A stretch of 64,000 bases of DNA from contig NC_082600.1 in the NCBI RefSeq assembly GCF_030936135.1, positions 27,349,943-27,413,942 of the forward strand. The letters run 5' to 3'. This stretch comes from Gavia stellata. Taxonomy: Eukaryota > Chordata > Aves > Gaviiformes > Gaviidae. The notes under the pieces are model-generated. The model was not told where the DNA came from and ran no database searches. It saw nothing but the letters and a program-made list of their open reading frames with translations. Shown one piece after another: positions 49,131-62,000 of this stretch. Within the stretch, counting starts at the first letter, position 1; every line of letters starts with the position of its first letter. Made by a program: the position numbers and the translations under genes.

Positions 49131-50722
49131 CTAGATCAGCTTCTCCTCCTTCTGCGATGAGTTCAACTTCTCCGCCTGTCTCTCATCCTCTGCCGCTGCC
49201 ACCTCCTCCCCTGTCTCCAGCTTCCTGCCTGGGGCCGGGGTGTCCCCAGCGATGGTCCCCAGGACTTTGGTGCTGTGCTCCTGAGCTTTGGCCCTGAGGG
49301 CGGCAATGCTGTTTTCTCTCAGTTCCTCCTGGGAAATGGCGGTTTTGGGATCCGGGCCCCTCTCTTCCTTGTCACCCTTGTCAAGCTTGGGCAGGGCCTG
49401 GCGCTCCACCTCCGTCTTCCTCCCCGCTTCAGCCGCTGCCTCCAGAGACTTTTTGTGCATCCCTAAAAAGAATTGTTGGTATTCGGGTTTAGAAAAGCGC
49501 CTGGGCATGGGAAAGCCATCTTGAACTGAAAACAGCAAAGATAAAGAGAGGCCAGAATTAAGGAAAAGCAGAAACCCTCGCTTCACGCAGCAGTCACGGC
49601 GAGCCGCTCGCTCTGGCCCTCACGCAAGGGCAGCCCAGGCAAGGCAGCTGCCTGCGGGGGCAGCCCGGCCCTGGCATCCGTGGCCTCGGGGATGCCCCCA
49701 AAGGTCTATGATTACTCTTCCCTTCATTTCTCTCTGTGAACCTAAAGCCAACTTGTCCCTGCATGGGGACGAGTGTCTCAGACAGCAGCACAGTTGCCTG
49801 AGCTTCACTGAGGCTGGGGAGGGAGATCCCCCATTGCCTATTCCTGTATCAACGCGCTCCTCACACAACCCAGCCCTCTGCCTCTCTCAGTTTCACACAG
49901 ATGGAAAGACAGGACAGCCCATCGTCAAGATGCCGGACACTAGTTTTGGGGCAGAACCAGCCTGAAAGGTCAGAAAGCGGGAAGCAAAGTGCAGGAGTAC
50001 GGTAGGGTAGCTGCTACCTCCGTGTCTGCATAGAAAACCAAGCGAAACCAGGCAGAAATGTAGCTCCCCCCAGTGCCAAGAGCAGAAGGAGGCAGCACCG
50101 TGTTCCCCCTGGGACTTAGGGCAAGGAGAGTGCATCTGGGGGTCCCAGCACCCCACACAGCATCACAGGGCTGGGGGAGTCAGACAGGGATGACCTCCTG
50201 CCTTGGGCAAGGGTTGGAGCCCCTGCTCCAGGGCTGGGCATGAGAGATGCTCGCGCCATGGGAATCAAAGGCTACCACCAACCTGAGCATGGGGGGCAAA
50301 TTCCTGCCCTGGCCAGATGCTTCAGGCCAGGATCCAAGGACCAGCAGGGATTTGGGATGAGTGGCCAGATCCTATTGACTAGGGCCGTCGGGGGATAGGG
50401 GTGTGGAGGGCGGCAGGGTGGGGGGACCGCGCCCTGCCGCCCTCCACCCATGTTTTCGACACAGATCTGATTTCTTTCTCACATCCCCCCACTTCGTCTC
50501 AACCCACTCACCATCCCCCACGAAGGCGGCTGCTCTCTTACCCAGGAGCCAAGGAGCGCAGGACTCCATGATGCCATCCTTGGCAGACTTGAGGATGGAC
50601 TCGGGCAGCGGGATGGAGTGACGCACCATGGCACCGTAGAGCCCGTACTCAGCCATCACACTGCTTCTGCCCCAGCACTTCTCCCTCTTCCGCCATTTGG
50701 CCCGGCGGTTCTGGAACCAAAC
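49131..50722 (-). CDS. VSX2: VSX2 (CHX10) homeobox protein, exons 4 and 5 (3' part of gene)
   Basis: VSX2 is the paired-like CVC homeodomain factor of retinal progenitors and bipolar cells. Exon 4 (50542-50722, phase 0 in) starts inside homeodomain helix 3 with [15 protein letters not shown]. It continues through the CVC domain ([19 protein letters not shown] ... SCAPWLLG) and ends CTGG|GTAAGAG. Exon 5 (49131-49462) follows a TTTTTAG acceptor and gives [12 protein letters not shown], an acidic/basic linker, the OAR-like [20 protein letters not shown] and a C-terminus ending EEKLI. Together they encode 170 residues, nearly identical to human VSX2 up to the OAR region and diverged only at the tail. 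The coding sequence for the N-terminus and the first two homeodomain helices (exons 1-3) is not in the window and must lie to the right. No lesion is seen. Confidence 0.93.
49463..50541 (-). other. VSX2: VSX2 intron 4
   Basis: This is a 1.1 kb intron with intact donor (CTGG|GTAAGAG) and acceptor (CTTTTTAG|GG). No other feature is seen. Confidence 0.8.
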
Positions 50723-50959
50723 CTGGGGCAGGCGACAAGGAGGGACATGGGGTTTTTTGGGGGAGAAGGTGTGTCAGTCCCCTTCCCGCATGGGAACATA
50801 TGTGTGCTTGTGCAGCGGGATGAAGGCAGACGTGTGGATGCTCATCCCGAAAGCACTGCGACCTCTTCCCCCATGCAGCAGCCGCCGGGTATCTCTCCCT
50901 CCCTCCCTTGCAGGAGCGGCTAGGGCCAAGCATGAGAACAGGTCCCATCCCTCTCTGCA

Positions 50960-52000
50960 GGATGTAATTAATTTGCCATCGCGGTGCCTTTTTCTAGCGG
51001 CTTTTGGCTCTCGTGCCTGGGATTTTCTTTCATTATTTACTGGGTGTCTGAGCTGTGGTGCCGGGCTGTGGGCAGCGGTGCCTGCAGGGAAGGCTGGGAT
51101 TGGGGTGGATGCTCAGGAGAGGCGGGAGAAGGGGGAAGCTGATCTGTGCACTTCGCCCTGAATTCCCAGTTTGAAAAGCCCCTCATCTTCTCAGAAAATT
51201 GGCAGAATAATCTCTGAGCTGTGACCCGGGGGGTAGCGAGCAGAGAGGTGGGTGGCGATGGCAGAGAGGGGGAGGGGATGCTCACAGAAATCTATTAGTG
51301 CTCTCTCTCCGATTTCCATTCCTCTTGTCTCCCTCGCCCTCCTCCCTCCCCGGCTCCCCTCCCTTCCCGTGAGCAGAGGCATCAGCTTTAGATGAAAAAT
51401 TGCTCGAGGTCTATTCAGAAGGAGGCAAAGGAAGAGTCAGCCCCAGGGGCAGCCCAGGCCTGATTGAAAAATAAGTTAATTTCAGTTTGAATCGATGGGC
51501 CTCAGGCACTGAAATATCACGGGAAATTAAAGCAGCTGGTCCCCGGGGAACCATGCCATTGACCTGCGCTAATTAATGCCATGGAGTTACCAGGCCCCTC
51601 TTGGAGAGGCAGCCCCTCCCTCTCCGCGGACACCCCAAACACCTCCTCATTTAACTAATTAGACTCACAGAAAATTGGGTGTTAATTTGTTTAGGATTTT
51701 TTTTTCTTTTCTATTTTTTTCCCTCCCTTTCCTGGAAAGTACACGGCAGAATGGAAATGAATGGCGGGGTCTTGCTGGCAGATGGATGCTCGGGGTCACT
51801 CCGCAATCTTCTCCGACTTGATTGCTTGATTAGGTCGTTAGCACATTAAAAAAAAAAATTGCTTGCCGTCTGGCGCTGGCCTGATGAGTGGGATGAGGCG
51901 GGAATCGCCTGGGTAATTTATCTTTTTATACTGCAAAGAATTTGATTTCAATCTGCAGATATATGGAGGTGCCTTTGACACCTGTTTAACATTACAGAGC
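50960..52000. promoter_or_regulatory. VSX2: Candidate intronic enhancer cluster of VSX2
   Basis: This kilobase holds TAATTA at 50965-50970 and 51570-51575, and the palindrome CTAATTAG at 51655-51662. There are also several TTAAT/ATTAG/GATTA variants around 51450-51960, in low-complexity-free sequence unlike the GC-rich flanks. CTAATTAG is the preferred dimer core of paired-like and VSX homeodomains. Enhancer activity, possibly autoregulatory, is inferred. Confidence 0.4.
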
Positions 52001-53339
52001 TGACAGCTTAACCCTCTCTTGTCCCTGCCGCCCGTAGTCATGGGGGAGCTCAGGCTGCAGTGGGGAGCACTGGGGGCAGACCCCCAGCTCTGCTGTGGGG
52101 ACCACACGACTGATGCTGCCACGACTGATGCTCTCAGCTGGCAAGGCAAGCTTGCCTCTTCTACCTGTGCAGAAGGGAACTGCCCAGCACTGAAGCCTTA
52201 CAGGGACAGAGCTGCAGGACAGGCAGGTGGCTCACTAGTGCTGGTGACAGCCAGCCTTGGTCGTCCCGGGAGCTCGGCCAGCCTGGCCATTCAGGGAGCT
52301 CTGCAGTGTGGGTAGGGTGGTGGTCCCAGCAGCTGTGATCCCAGCTTCTCCCAGCAGAAGACACTCTGTGCATGTCAGAGGGGATTTTACAGCCAGGCTG
52401 CTTCACCACAGGTCACCTCCCCTGCATGAGAAACAGTCTGATTTACACTTTCATACTGCTGATATGTAACTCCTGGACTATGGATGGCTGTGAATCCATT
52501 GGGGCCTGAGCAAGGACCCTCAGGAGCACACAGCTTCCTCTCTCCGCCCACTCCACCATGCCTGTGTGACACACAGGTTTGCTCCGTCATGCAGTTAGTA
52601 GGATGCTGGCAAGATCTCTCACTCCAGGCCACGTGCTCCTCCCGCTCCCAGAGCCCAGAGGGCAGAGCTGGAGGGGACTGGCTCACTCCCTCTCCAACCT
52701 CAGCACAAATCCCTGTGGTTCCTTCTCACCCACCAGACTGGGGCGGCAGGGCAGCCACCCCCAACACCGTGCTGCGAGGGGGTAGCTCAACCCACTGGGG
52801 CCAGGAGAGGAATCCTGCCTCTTCTGCCCTGGATAAACCAGTACAGTTACATCCCTCGCTGCAGAGCTCCTCTCTATCTCCCTTGGCTTCCACGAGAAAT
52901 TCCTGCACAACCCAAGGGCCAGCACCTCGGTCTGGGGCTGCGGTGACACCTTCCCATGTACCCAGAGTGGCTTGCAGGGCTTGGGTCTGCACAGCTGTTT
53001 TTGTCACCAGATACCACACCTGGGATCTCAGCCAGGAACAGTTTTCTCCATCAAGTACCAAGTAGGCAACTTTTTAAACTCTCCCCAATCCTCTTCTATC
53101 CAGGTGCCTCTTCACTGATGCTTTTACCACCTCTCCCTTTCCCCTCCCTCCTTCCTTGATGCCCCAAACATCTTCTCTCATGCGTCATGCTCCCCTGCCC
53201 TTCTCCCTGGCCAAGTCTCAGCCTGCCCCAGCACTGCCTGCTGCCACTATACCTGCTGCCCTGGAGCATCCTCTTTCCCACGGCAGGGCCACACAAATGC
53301 CGGAGCCAGCAGAAGATTTGCCAGCTGGCAGCCCAATTT

Positions 53340-53645
53340 TGACTAGAGCTGGTGGAAAATTTTCAACCAAAAAATGCTGATTCAATCACACACGAAAAAC
53401 TGCATCCGGAAGTTTAATCAAAATTATTCCACACAGTGGAAGTGTAATCAAAATTATCTATGGCTTTCTTCTGAATGCGGTATTTTAATCTCAGCCACCT
53501 AAGACATGCCAAATCTATGCTTTAAAACCAAAGGGGAAAATCAAAATGACATCAATACCTCAGTAAGATCATTCTGAGATTTCCCAAACTACTTTTTGTC
53601 ATTTGATGGGAATTTCCTCTCGGTTTTGACCAGGAAAAAGGAAAG
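53340..53645. mobile_element. Possible old MITE-like or other interspersed repeat
   Basis: The left end (AGCTGGTGGAAAATTTTC) and the inverted right end (CTGGTCAAAACC ... GGAAATTCCCATC read on minus) share an approximate inverted-repeat relationship around an AT-rich 300-base core. The style resembles ancient non-autonomous repeats of reptiles. I cannot name a family. Confidence 0.25.
53408..53457 (+). repeat. 30-base direct duplication (two copies of a 20-base core)
   Basis: The 20-base core beginning GGAAGTTTAATC at 53408-53427 recurs at 53438-53457 with one mismatch, giving a 30-base period. This is a small local tandem duplication inside the possible old repeat. Confidence 0.85.
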
Positions 53646-56083
53646 TTTGAAACCCCAGAATTTCTAGCAGAACAGAAATCAGGAGGACTGACCATCTTGC
53701 TTTAATACCAGGAGCCATATCTTCATCTCAGGCATGAAGTCGAGTGAAACCAATGGTGCTCAATACTGAATATTGCTGGGACAGACCCCAGCTCAGCACC
53801 TCTGCCACAAGCCCGTCCTGAGGAGCACAGAGGGAAGAGCTCCAGCACAGCACTGGCAGCCCTGACACTATTTCCGATCAGCAGAATTATACCCCGTGGC
53901 CCGTTCTCACAATTTTGCCCTGATTCAGATAGCTCTATCAGTAGGACTTTCTTCTGGGAGAAGATCTCACTGCTTTCTTCAACTTTCTTGACATGGTACC
54001 AAAATTTTCCTGTGCCTTGATTCTGAGCTGAATTATGCACCAGCTGAGGTAATTCTGAGGTATTTTCGGCTGTATTTGTACATCAGCTGCAACTTCCAAA
54101 TATGCAGTTATTTACTATTGGCACCTCACTTTTCCAGGAGAGGGTTTCACTCTTACACTTACTTTTACTTGCGGGTTTGGTATTCCATGTCTTCTTTGGC
54201 TGCTTGTTGTCTTTGCTTGGAGATATCTACTCTACAACTTCCTCCAGCTCTGTAAAATTCAGTCTGCTTCAGTCAATGTTTAGGTTTGTCCACATTTCCT
54301 CTTGCCCCTTCCCGTCACGTGGATCGGCTCAGCTTTGTGAAATGCTTTATTGATATGGCTGTGTACCACACACGTTCCTTCTCAGTTGCTTTCATCTGGT
54401 TCTCCATTGCACAGCCCAGGGTATGGTGAAAAGATTGTGTTTGGGCTTCCACACTTCACAAGCAGTGGTGAAAACCCCTAATTAATTTTAGACTGAAGCA
54501 CGTCAAATGTTAGTGCAAAGCTATCACAATCTGATGCACAGAGGTGTCTTTTGGACCGATGTGTTACATCTTAAGATGATTTACAGCTTTTTATTATCGC
54601 ACGAGTACCCTCTGTGAAATATGGGAAGCTTGTTCCAGGAACCCTACCCTCAAAAAAGGGAAAACAGAGTAAAGAGGACAGGTTTGTCTTGCTATCCACC
54701 AAATGCTTTAGCATCTAAGTGCAGTCCATGTATGCATATTTGCTGTTTAGCAGCCCAAAGCCCTCTCCTGGGCGGCTCCTGAAGCTCCACAATTGCCACC
54801 CTTGACACACCAAGGGCTGGATCTGGGGTGGTCACTGCCGTGGCCAAGTTGGGGGCGGCAGCCAAGCATGCCTCTGACAAGGCTGCCAGACACCCTCCAT
54901 GCACCGGCAACAGGATAAGATGATGCTCACCGCACATTGCACACTGCAAGTTGGGTATGCCTGCACACCCTGCAGAAGCTGCAGGCTCTTCTATATCCAT
55001 GGATTTTGGTCCTCTAGGCATAGAAAAGCTGCAAGACCAAAATCCACCTTGCAAAACCTGCTCTCAATATGAATCAGGCATATAGAGTGCAGTAACATAA
55101 CACCTCACTCAGAGAGGATCTGCCCATCAGCTCAATCCCTATCATTTGGTCAGAGCTGAGCATCACACACTCTCTGACCCCACTGGGCACATCACACTGA
55201 CACCGCCTCCTCCAAGAGCAGCCACAGCCTATGAACCAAGATAGCAGCAAACGCCAGCACCTTCAGAGTCATCTCCTGGATCCTTGTTCTGCATGCCTGT
55301 TCTTCTGAGGCCCCCTTACCGAAATCAGCAGTACTGCAAAGCCTTATAAATGGGGATGTTTCTAACCTTAATCATCATCTAATTCTCACCCTCAGTGCCC
55401 ACTGCCCAAAGCAGTAAAAGTTGAGGCACTCTGTGCTTGACCACAGGGTTGCAGTGTTTTGGAGTCAAGACTGGCAAGGTTATTCTTGCCAGTTTCCTCC
55501 TCTGAATCACAAATGACGACCGATACTTCTTCGGATTATTGATGATGCAGAAGAGCAAATTGTAGTAGGAGGCATCTCTCATTTTGCAAAGGGACGTGAG
55601 ACTCAATGTGTCCTTGTTATCTGCATTCATCATATTAGTTAGTTTGTTTACCTAATCAGCTCCTGAAACATTGTCTGCTAAAGAGAGAAATCTCCCTGAG
55701 GCTGGCCATGAGCCAGGAATCTGAATTAGAAAAGGGATATTTTAAGGCATCTAGGGTGTTACTGTGTACTGTTTCTGTATTGTTTCAACCTAAAATTTTC
55801 ACTGGTTACGCTCATTTTCTTGGCTGTTACTTTCCAACCTGGGGCACACAGACAGGAGAATTGGTAGTGGCCTTCTTTGTCTTTCTAATAAAAAAATGTT
55901 ATTTTCCCTGCCCAAGCATTCCTCATCTCTTAAAGGAAAATTCCAGGCTAGATAATGAGGAATTTTTGCTTCACCAAATCTCACATACTGCCTTTGACAT
56001 AGTATTTCAACAGGAGTCTTTCAAGTAAGAAGCTCCGTGGAGCACAAGATGGTCCCAGCCCAAAGCAGTATATGCTGAAATGT

Positions 56084-56097
56084 CCACTAGATGGCCA
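56084..56097 (+). promoter_or_regulatory. CTCF-like motif in VSX2 intron
   Basis: CCACTAGATGGCCA fits most of the CTCF core CCASYAGRKGGCRS. It is a single isolated occurrence; occupancy is inferred only. Confidence 0.35.
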
Positions 56098-59000
56098 CAA
56101 GCAAATGCACGTCCACACATGCACAGACACACAGACACAGGAGCACTCGCCCCACCAGCACATGCCTTTGCCAGACTGCAGGGAGCAACCGCACATGGAT
56201 GTTGGCAAACCAGCAACTAAAGCAAGGGCCAAAATCTCAAGTCCCCCTAGCATCAACGCTGAGACCATCTCCCCCGCGCATGGACTAACAGGCATATCTC
56301 CTTTGCTCTCTGACAATTCTCCTGGCACAAACCTTCAGCTTTGGGGACCCTAACTGTCGCTCTGTACGATCCCTGCAAAGAAGCCGTTTCTGATACTGAG
56401 CTCTTCAAGTGAGGACACAGCAGAGAAACCCTGTCCTGCCCAGCCAGGCAGCCTGTGACTTCTCCTGTGACATTGTCTTGGGTTGTAATCCACTGTCATG
56501 GTCCCACATGACATGACGATGCTGATGGCTTTCTGACCCAACACACTCATGTCCATCCAGCACCACACTCTTCTCCCAGGAATTCAGCCATCTCAAGCTG
56601 AACCGTGCAGAAGCTGAACTTCTCACGTTCATCCACCAGATCTCTTCCCTCTGTGGCATTTACTGCCATGGGAAACATCCACACATCTACACCAACACCC
56701 TGTAGTTGCGTGTGTCCCTTTCCCACCATGCTGCTCTGGACTAATCCTGCCACCTCACTGTATGCACAGCAAAGTATTGGCACAGAGAAGCTCTGTTTCT
56801 CAGTGTAAGCGCTTCACACCTCTGCCTGCATACTGGTTTCCCCTCTCTTGGACTAGAAAAACCTGGTCAGGCCTGCTATCCCCCTCACAGCAGAACACTG
56901 CTCCTAAAATCATGCCCAGCAGCATACCTGTCACTTCCCCACTTGGAGCCCTTCGGTGGGTCCAGCTGCAGACCAGGGAATACCTCCAGCTCACCTCCAC
57001 ACCTGGGGCCCTGCTGCCATCTCAGCACTCAGTTCCTCCTGACAACTACACATCTCCCTTTCTACCTTCTTCCTTTCCAACCCAAGACTCTACAATGAGA
57101 CTAGTCAAAATGAAAACCTCCTCTGAAAAAACAGCAATGTCCTCACCCTCGTATCGGACAGGGCCAGTGGCCCTGGCTGGGTTCAATCTGAGGATGTGAG
57201 TGCTGCAAAGAACGGCCTATCTTCTAAGGCGTGTTCCTATGCGCACTCACAGGCCCTGGGGCTTTATAAAGAATTGCCACAAGAGTGTAAGGTCTGACTG
57301 GGTCCTGGGGCTTCCCCAAATCCCTCCCCTGTAGCGATCACACCAGGAAAACTTCCTGTCCCCAGGCTGCTGGTGGAGACTGCACCACTTGTGTAAGCCT
57401 GGAAACAGTTTATTACTGTCTTTTCAAATGTAATGTCAAAATTATTGGCACTGTTTATGGTGACATCACTTTCTATGGCTGGTGTAAAGTGGGTATGAAG
57501 TTAAATGAGAGCAGTAAAGGTTGCACATGGGCTGCATGGCTGATCACAGGACTCATCATCCCTCCTGTCACTAAACACTGAGAAAGAGCTTTCTGAGCTC
57601 ACGTTAGAAAGAGCAATTCCCATACACAGCATGGCAAGAGCTCTTCTTGGTAACAGCTGGAGTCGTGTCCAACCCACTCAGCTACCCACTCGGCTAACAG
57701 GTCCAACCAGACATACTGAGATGAGCTGTGAGACAGTACTCATCCCTCTCCAGCAAAGACATGATGGTTCATCCAAGCTCGCATCTCCTTTAAGCTAAAC
57801 TAGGGGCACACATTGAATACGGGCTCAATATGGCACCCAGCTGAAATGTACCACGCCACTGGTCCTGCAGGCCAGGCCTGCCTCTGAATCCTGCTCTTAA
57901 AAGCACTACATCAGCCAACTGTAGCTACTTGCTGCAATTTATCTGACTTATGCAGCCAAAGCTGTAAAATCCCTCTCGACCAAGGAACACATCTTAAACT
58001 GTGTCCCCTTGGCAAATCTGGGGTTTTCACCTGGCTTTGCCAGCTCACGTGGCAAAATGTTTTCTCACTTGTAACCTTCAAAAAGTGAAGTTCATCAGGT
58101 GCATGGCTCCCATCTTCCCCGAAGAAAAACAAGTGTGCACAGGATGTGTGCGGTAGGTATAGTGAGATCAGTGGTTCAGCACACATTCGATCTGTGCCAC
58201 ACACCTGCACAGCAAATGCATCTCTGAGACATTGACTTCATCATGGCCAGACCATGATGCCAGCTGGCCAGCAGCTTAGCTGGAGCTACAGCTCCGTATA
58301 GGCTGCCAGATGCTGGGACATGGCAGATAAACACCCAAATTCCTCTTTTCCTAACATGATGATTGAAAAACAGGAAAAACATCAAGGTCGTTGGTGCACG
58401 ATAGTCACAGGAAAGCTGGCAAGGGTGCACCCATCATCCTAGTCCACACAAACCCAGGGACACATTTGCCACTGTCACAAAGGGTGATACTGCACATCCA
58501 TCCTTTGGGTGCTCACAAGGCCTGGCTCCTTTAACCAAGCCGCTATCCTGCCTGTATAATTCCATTTTGCCTCCTTTTCCCCCACTAACACTGCTCTGCA
58601 GGTCCTCTGGCACAGAGGAAACCTTAGCATAGGTCTTCATAAACATCCATATGCAATGCACCCTGTGAACACACAGGGACACACCATATTATCACCTTCA
58701 TGTTAGAGCAATGCGAGTCAGGGCAGTTGGAAGAGAAATGTCACATCCCCTTCATGATGCCTTTCAATGGGCACCAAATCAGAGTTTGGGACACCAGCCT
58801 TCCTCAGAGGCTGTGGACCACTGCCTGTGCTCTGGGGCTGCCCCTTGCATTCCAGAAGCAGCTGCATGTTGTCCATCCCTTTATCAGTACACACAGAGCA
58901 AAGGGCAAAGGTGCACTCTGGCCTTCTCCAGAAAAAAACGTAGGAGCCAGAGGCTGTGCACCAGCAGGAGATGGTGTCTGCAGCACCACCTGGTGCCCAC

Positions 59001-62000
59001 CGTTTCCCAAGATAAGGCTCAAGCCCATCCCTGGGTGCATGGGGACAGCCCGCAAAGTCCCCCATGGGGGCTACAGCGTGGGCTCACCAATGCACGGGAA
59101 CTCTTGGTGTGTTGAAGTATTAGCTGGAAGGTATCTACAGAAACGTGTTATGTGTTGTAAAACATTGTAAAATGTTGTAATAAGTTTCCATACAGCAGCT
59201 TGGACTGAGCACCAGAGAAAGTTGCAGTCCTTTACAATCTTCGCTTAGGAAGATCCATGGTAAGAACAGTGTTAGCAATTCCTTGCTTCATGCAATAAGA
59301 GATATCTAATCACCCAACCTCAGCAAAGCCTCCACTGGGCTCTGTTGAATCTGGGGAAGGAGGAGGACCACCAGAGCCAAAGAGCAGCCCAGAAGAGTGG
59401 TCTGTCCCCTGACCACCACCCAAGAGGTCAGGACTGGCAGTTATGTTGGCTGCACTGGGGTGGCCCTTCAGGGCTCTACTCCTACCATGTGTCTGCTGCT
59501 GGCTCTACATGTTCTTCAGCTCTGTGTTCCCTTAACATTATTTAGGTAATTCTTGACTCCAGGAGTTTTCACATGACACCTTATAGCTGCAGGACACTCA
59601 TGCTCCAGGCACCGGCTGCTGCTATGCCACTGACGCCTACAGCTGACATTGTTGGCTCAGATTAGTGCACAGCACGTCTAATGGTGTGACCTGCAGAGCT
59701 GGCAACACGCAACACACAACCTGCTCGTGGATGCTGCTCACACCAGGGCAGCACGTCCAAGCTCACCAGGACATTTCCAGGTATCCCCAATGCTTAGTCC
59801 ACCCAAGCTAAGATCTCCCAGGTAGGAATCCTCCTTCAGTTGTCATTTAGCCACTGAAGCCTTAATCTCAGTCACGGTCATCATATAAACTCAACAAGTT
59901 GATCCAATCAACTAACAAATGGTGGGGTGCTGTAGTGAGAGTCGTGGGGACCTCTGATTTGGAAGGATGGCAGTGAAGCCAAAGACACAAAGGGACCTAG
60001 AGATCTCAGAAACAGCTGATGGACATAAAACAAGTTATCTTGGAACGGACATCACCAGCACATCTGGCTAAGAGCAGTGACTGGCACAGATAGTCATCAT
60101 GGACATTTACATGGATGGGTTGGCTAGATCCTTCCAAGGAGTTGTTTCCCAACAACACTCACAGTTCAGCCTCCCTCTGGGTGAGCCAAGCAGTGCCTTT
60201 AGAGAGGAAAGGGTAGCACGGATGAGAAGGTATTTCCCCCAGTGGCATACCCTGCGGACCCCGCAGCTGCAGGTGAGCCAGAGCTTCCCAGAAGCATAGG
60301 TGGGCAGCCTGGCTGCACTGGCTTGGCTGAACACCATGGACATGGGCTAACCCAGCCTGGCAAAGTACTGCTGCTTATCCACATTGTAGCAGGTCAACTC
60401 CAACAGCCAGGCAGCAGTCAGTCAGTAGGTTACTTCTAGACCACGAACGGGACATAATGCCTGTGTTTATGAATGTGCAACATGCATGCCATGGGCCTTT
60501 ATATAAGGAAGGTGACCAGGTATAAGCAATGCTTCACTTGCCATGAATTTGGAGTGAAAGCTGCAGCTGAAAGCTCTAATAACTACCAGCCAAAGTTTCA
60601 GCTCTTCAGTTTAGGCTCGGACAGTTAGGAGCCTAACAGAAACCCACTGAAAGAGAAAGTAGGGAGCAAACTCTGCTTCTCATACCAGGCAGGTCCTAAA
60701 CTGAACATCTCTTGCTGCTCCCAGGGCAATGCCACTCAGAGTAGACAGGAGGGCACCTAATGCTTTCTCACAGCCTCTGATGAAGATGCTCTCTGGAAGC
60801 CGCCTTTGCTGCAGGATATTTTAGCAACAGTTTGTTCTCCAACTCAGTTCCTCTTTTCTGCTCCACAGAAGACCTGCCAGCCTCACACATGCAGAGATCA
60901 GGGTCATCTGTATGATGATTGAGGACTAGACTTCTCAACACTGCACAGGCCTGTGCAAAACCTGGCTCGCAGAACACTCGCAAAGAAGGGCAATGAAAAG
61001 GCAGAGGAGGTTCGTGCTGCCAGAGAAGAATCAGAAGAACGTGTTGAGATCTATCAGGATAAAAGATAAACACTATAAAGAAAAATAGATCCACTAAGAA
61101 ATAAAGGGGAGAGTAAATTAACCGTGTCTCTAAAGTACCTGTGTTATTGAACTGTTAAAAAAATCTCTATTCAAAGTCAGGAAAGGAGGAAAACTTTATA
61201 ATAAGGGGTCATTAAAGGAAAACCTGAACACACAACCATGAGCTGGTCCCTCTGCCAGGCAACCTAAGGCTGGAAGGGAATTAACTATTGAATTTTCTGG
61301 GCTGTCCCATTATTTTTTAAAAAAATCAGTTGTGATAAACTGCAGCAGTATCAAAAGAGAGAAAAGAAAGTTCATCATTAAAAGAAGGAGTGAATGCAAG
61401 TGTTCCCAGCACAGGGATTTGGGGTAGTATTTCCAGAAGAGCTTAAGTGATCGAGGAACCACAGTGCCTAAGCTAACTCAGAGAATTGTTACCCTTAACC
61501 TACTGTTGTTAAGAAAATAGGGCTATAAATGCAGGGAAGAGTTGTCACACCCTGGCATTAAGCCTGCAGAGCCATTCCTCCTTCTCCTGGCCGTGATGGG
61601 GAAAGTCTTTGCCAAGGCACTCCGCAGCAATGGGCTACAGCATATTTTGTTGCCTGCCTGTCTTTCCTCTCACAGGGAGCTTAAGTGCCCCAACACTTGA
61701 AGGTACCTGACCCTCGGTGGTGGTGCCTCCAAACCATGGAGAGAATAAGCAAGGAGCTGTCACTGCAAAGCCCCATTTCCCTCCCGATACTGTGGAGGAG
61801 CACGCCAAAACAACACTGTCTCTTATAGCGTGACAGCCATAAACATCTCACGAGGAACAAAGCAGAAGGCAAGGAAAGGCAAGTTTGGTTTTATTTGCCT
61901 TTCTGTCCCATTTAGAAAATTGGTCAGTGGCTGAAGCAACTCAGGGACTGAACATAGAGGGATAAAGCAGCACCTGGGTATACAAAATATTCATAACTCT

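Noticed and set aside
55379-57199. Several 80-145 codon frames in the VSX2 intron (e.g. 55379-55633 minus, 56762-57199 plus)
   Set aside because: No family resemblance, no splice context and no codon pattern I recognise; treated as chance frames.
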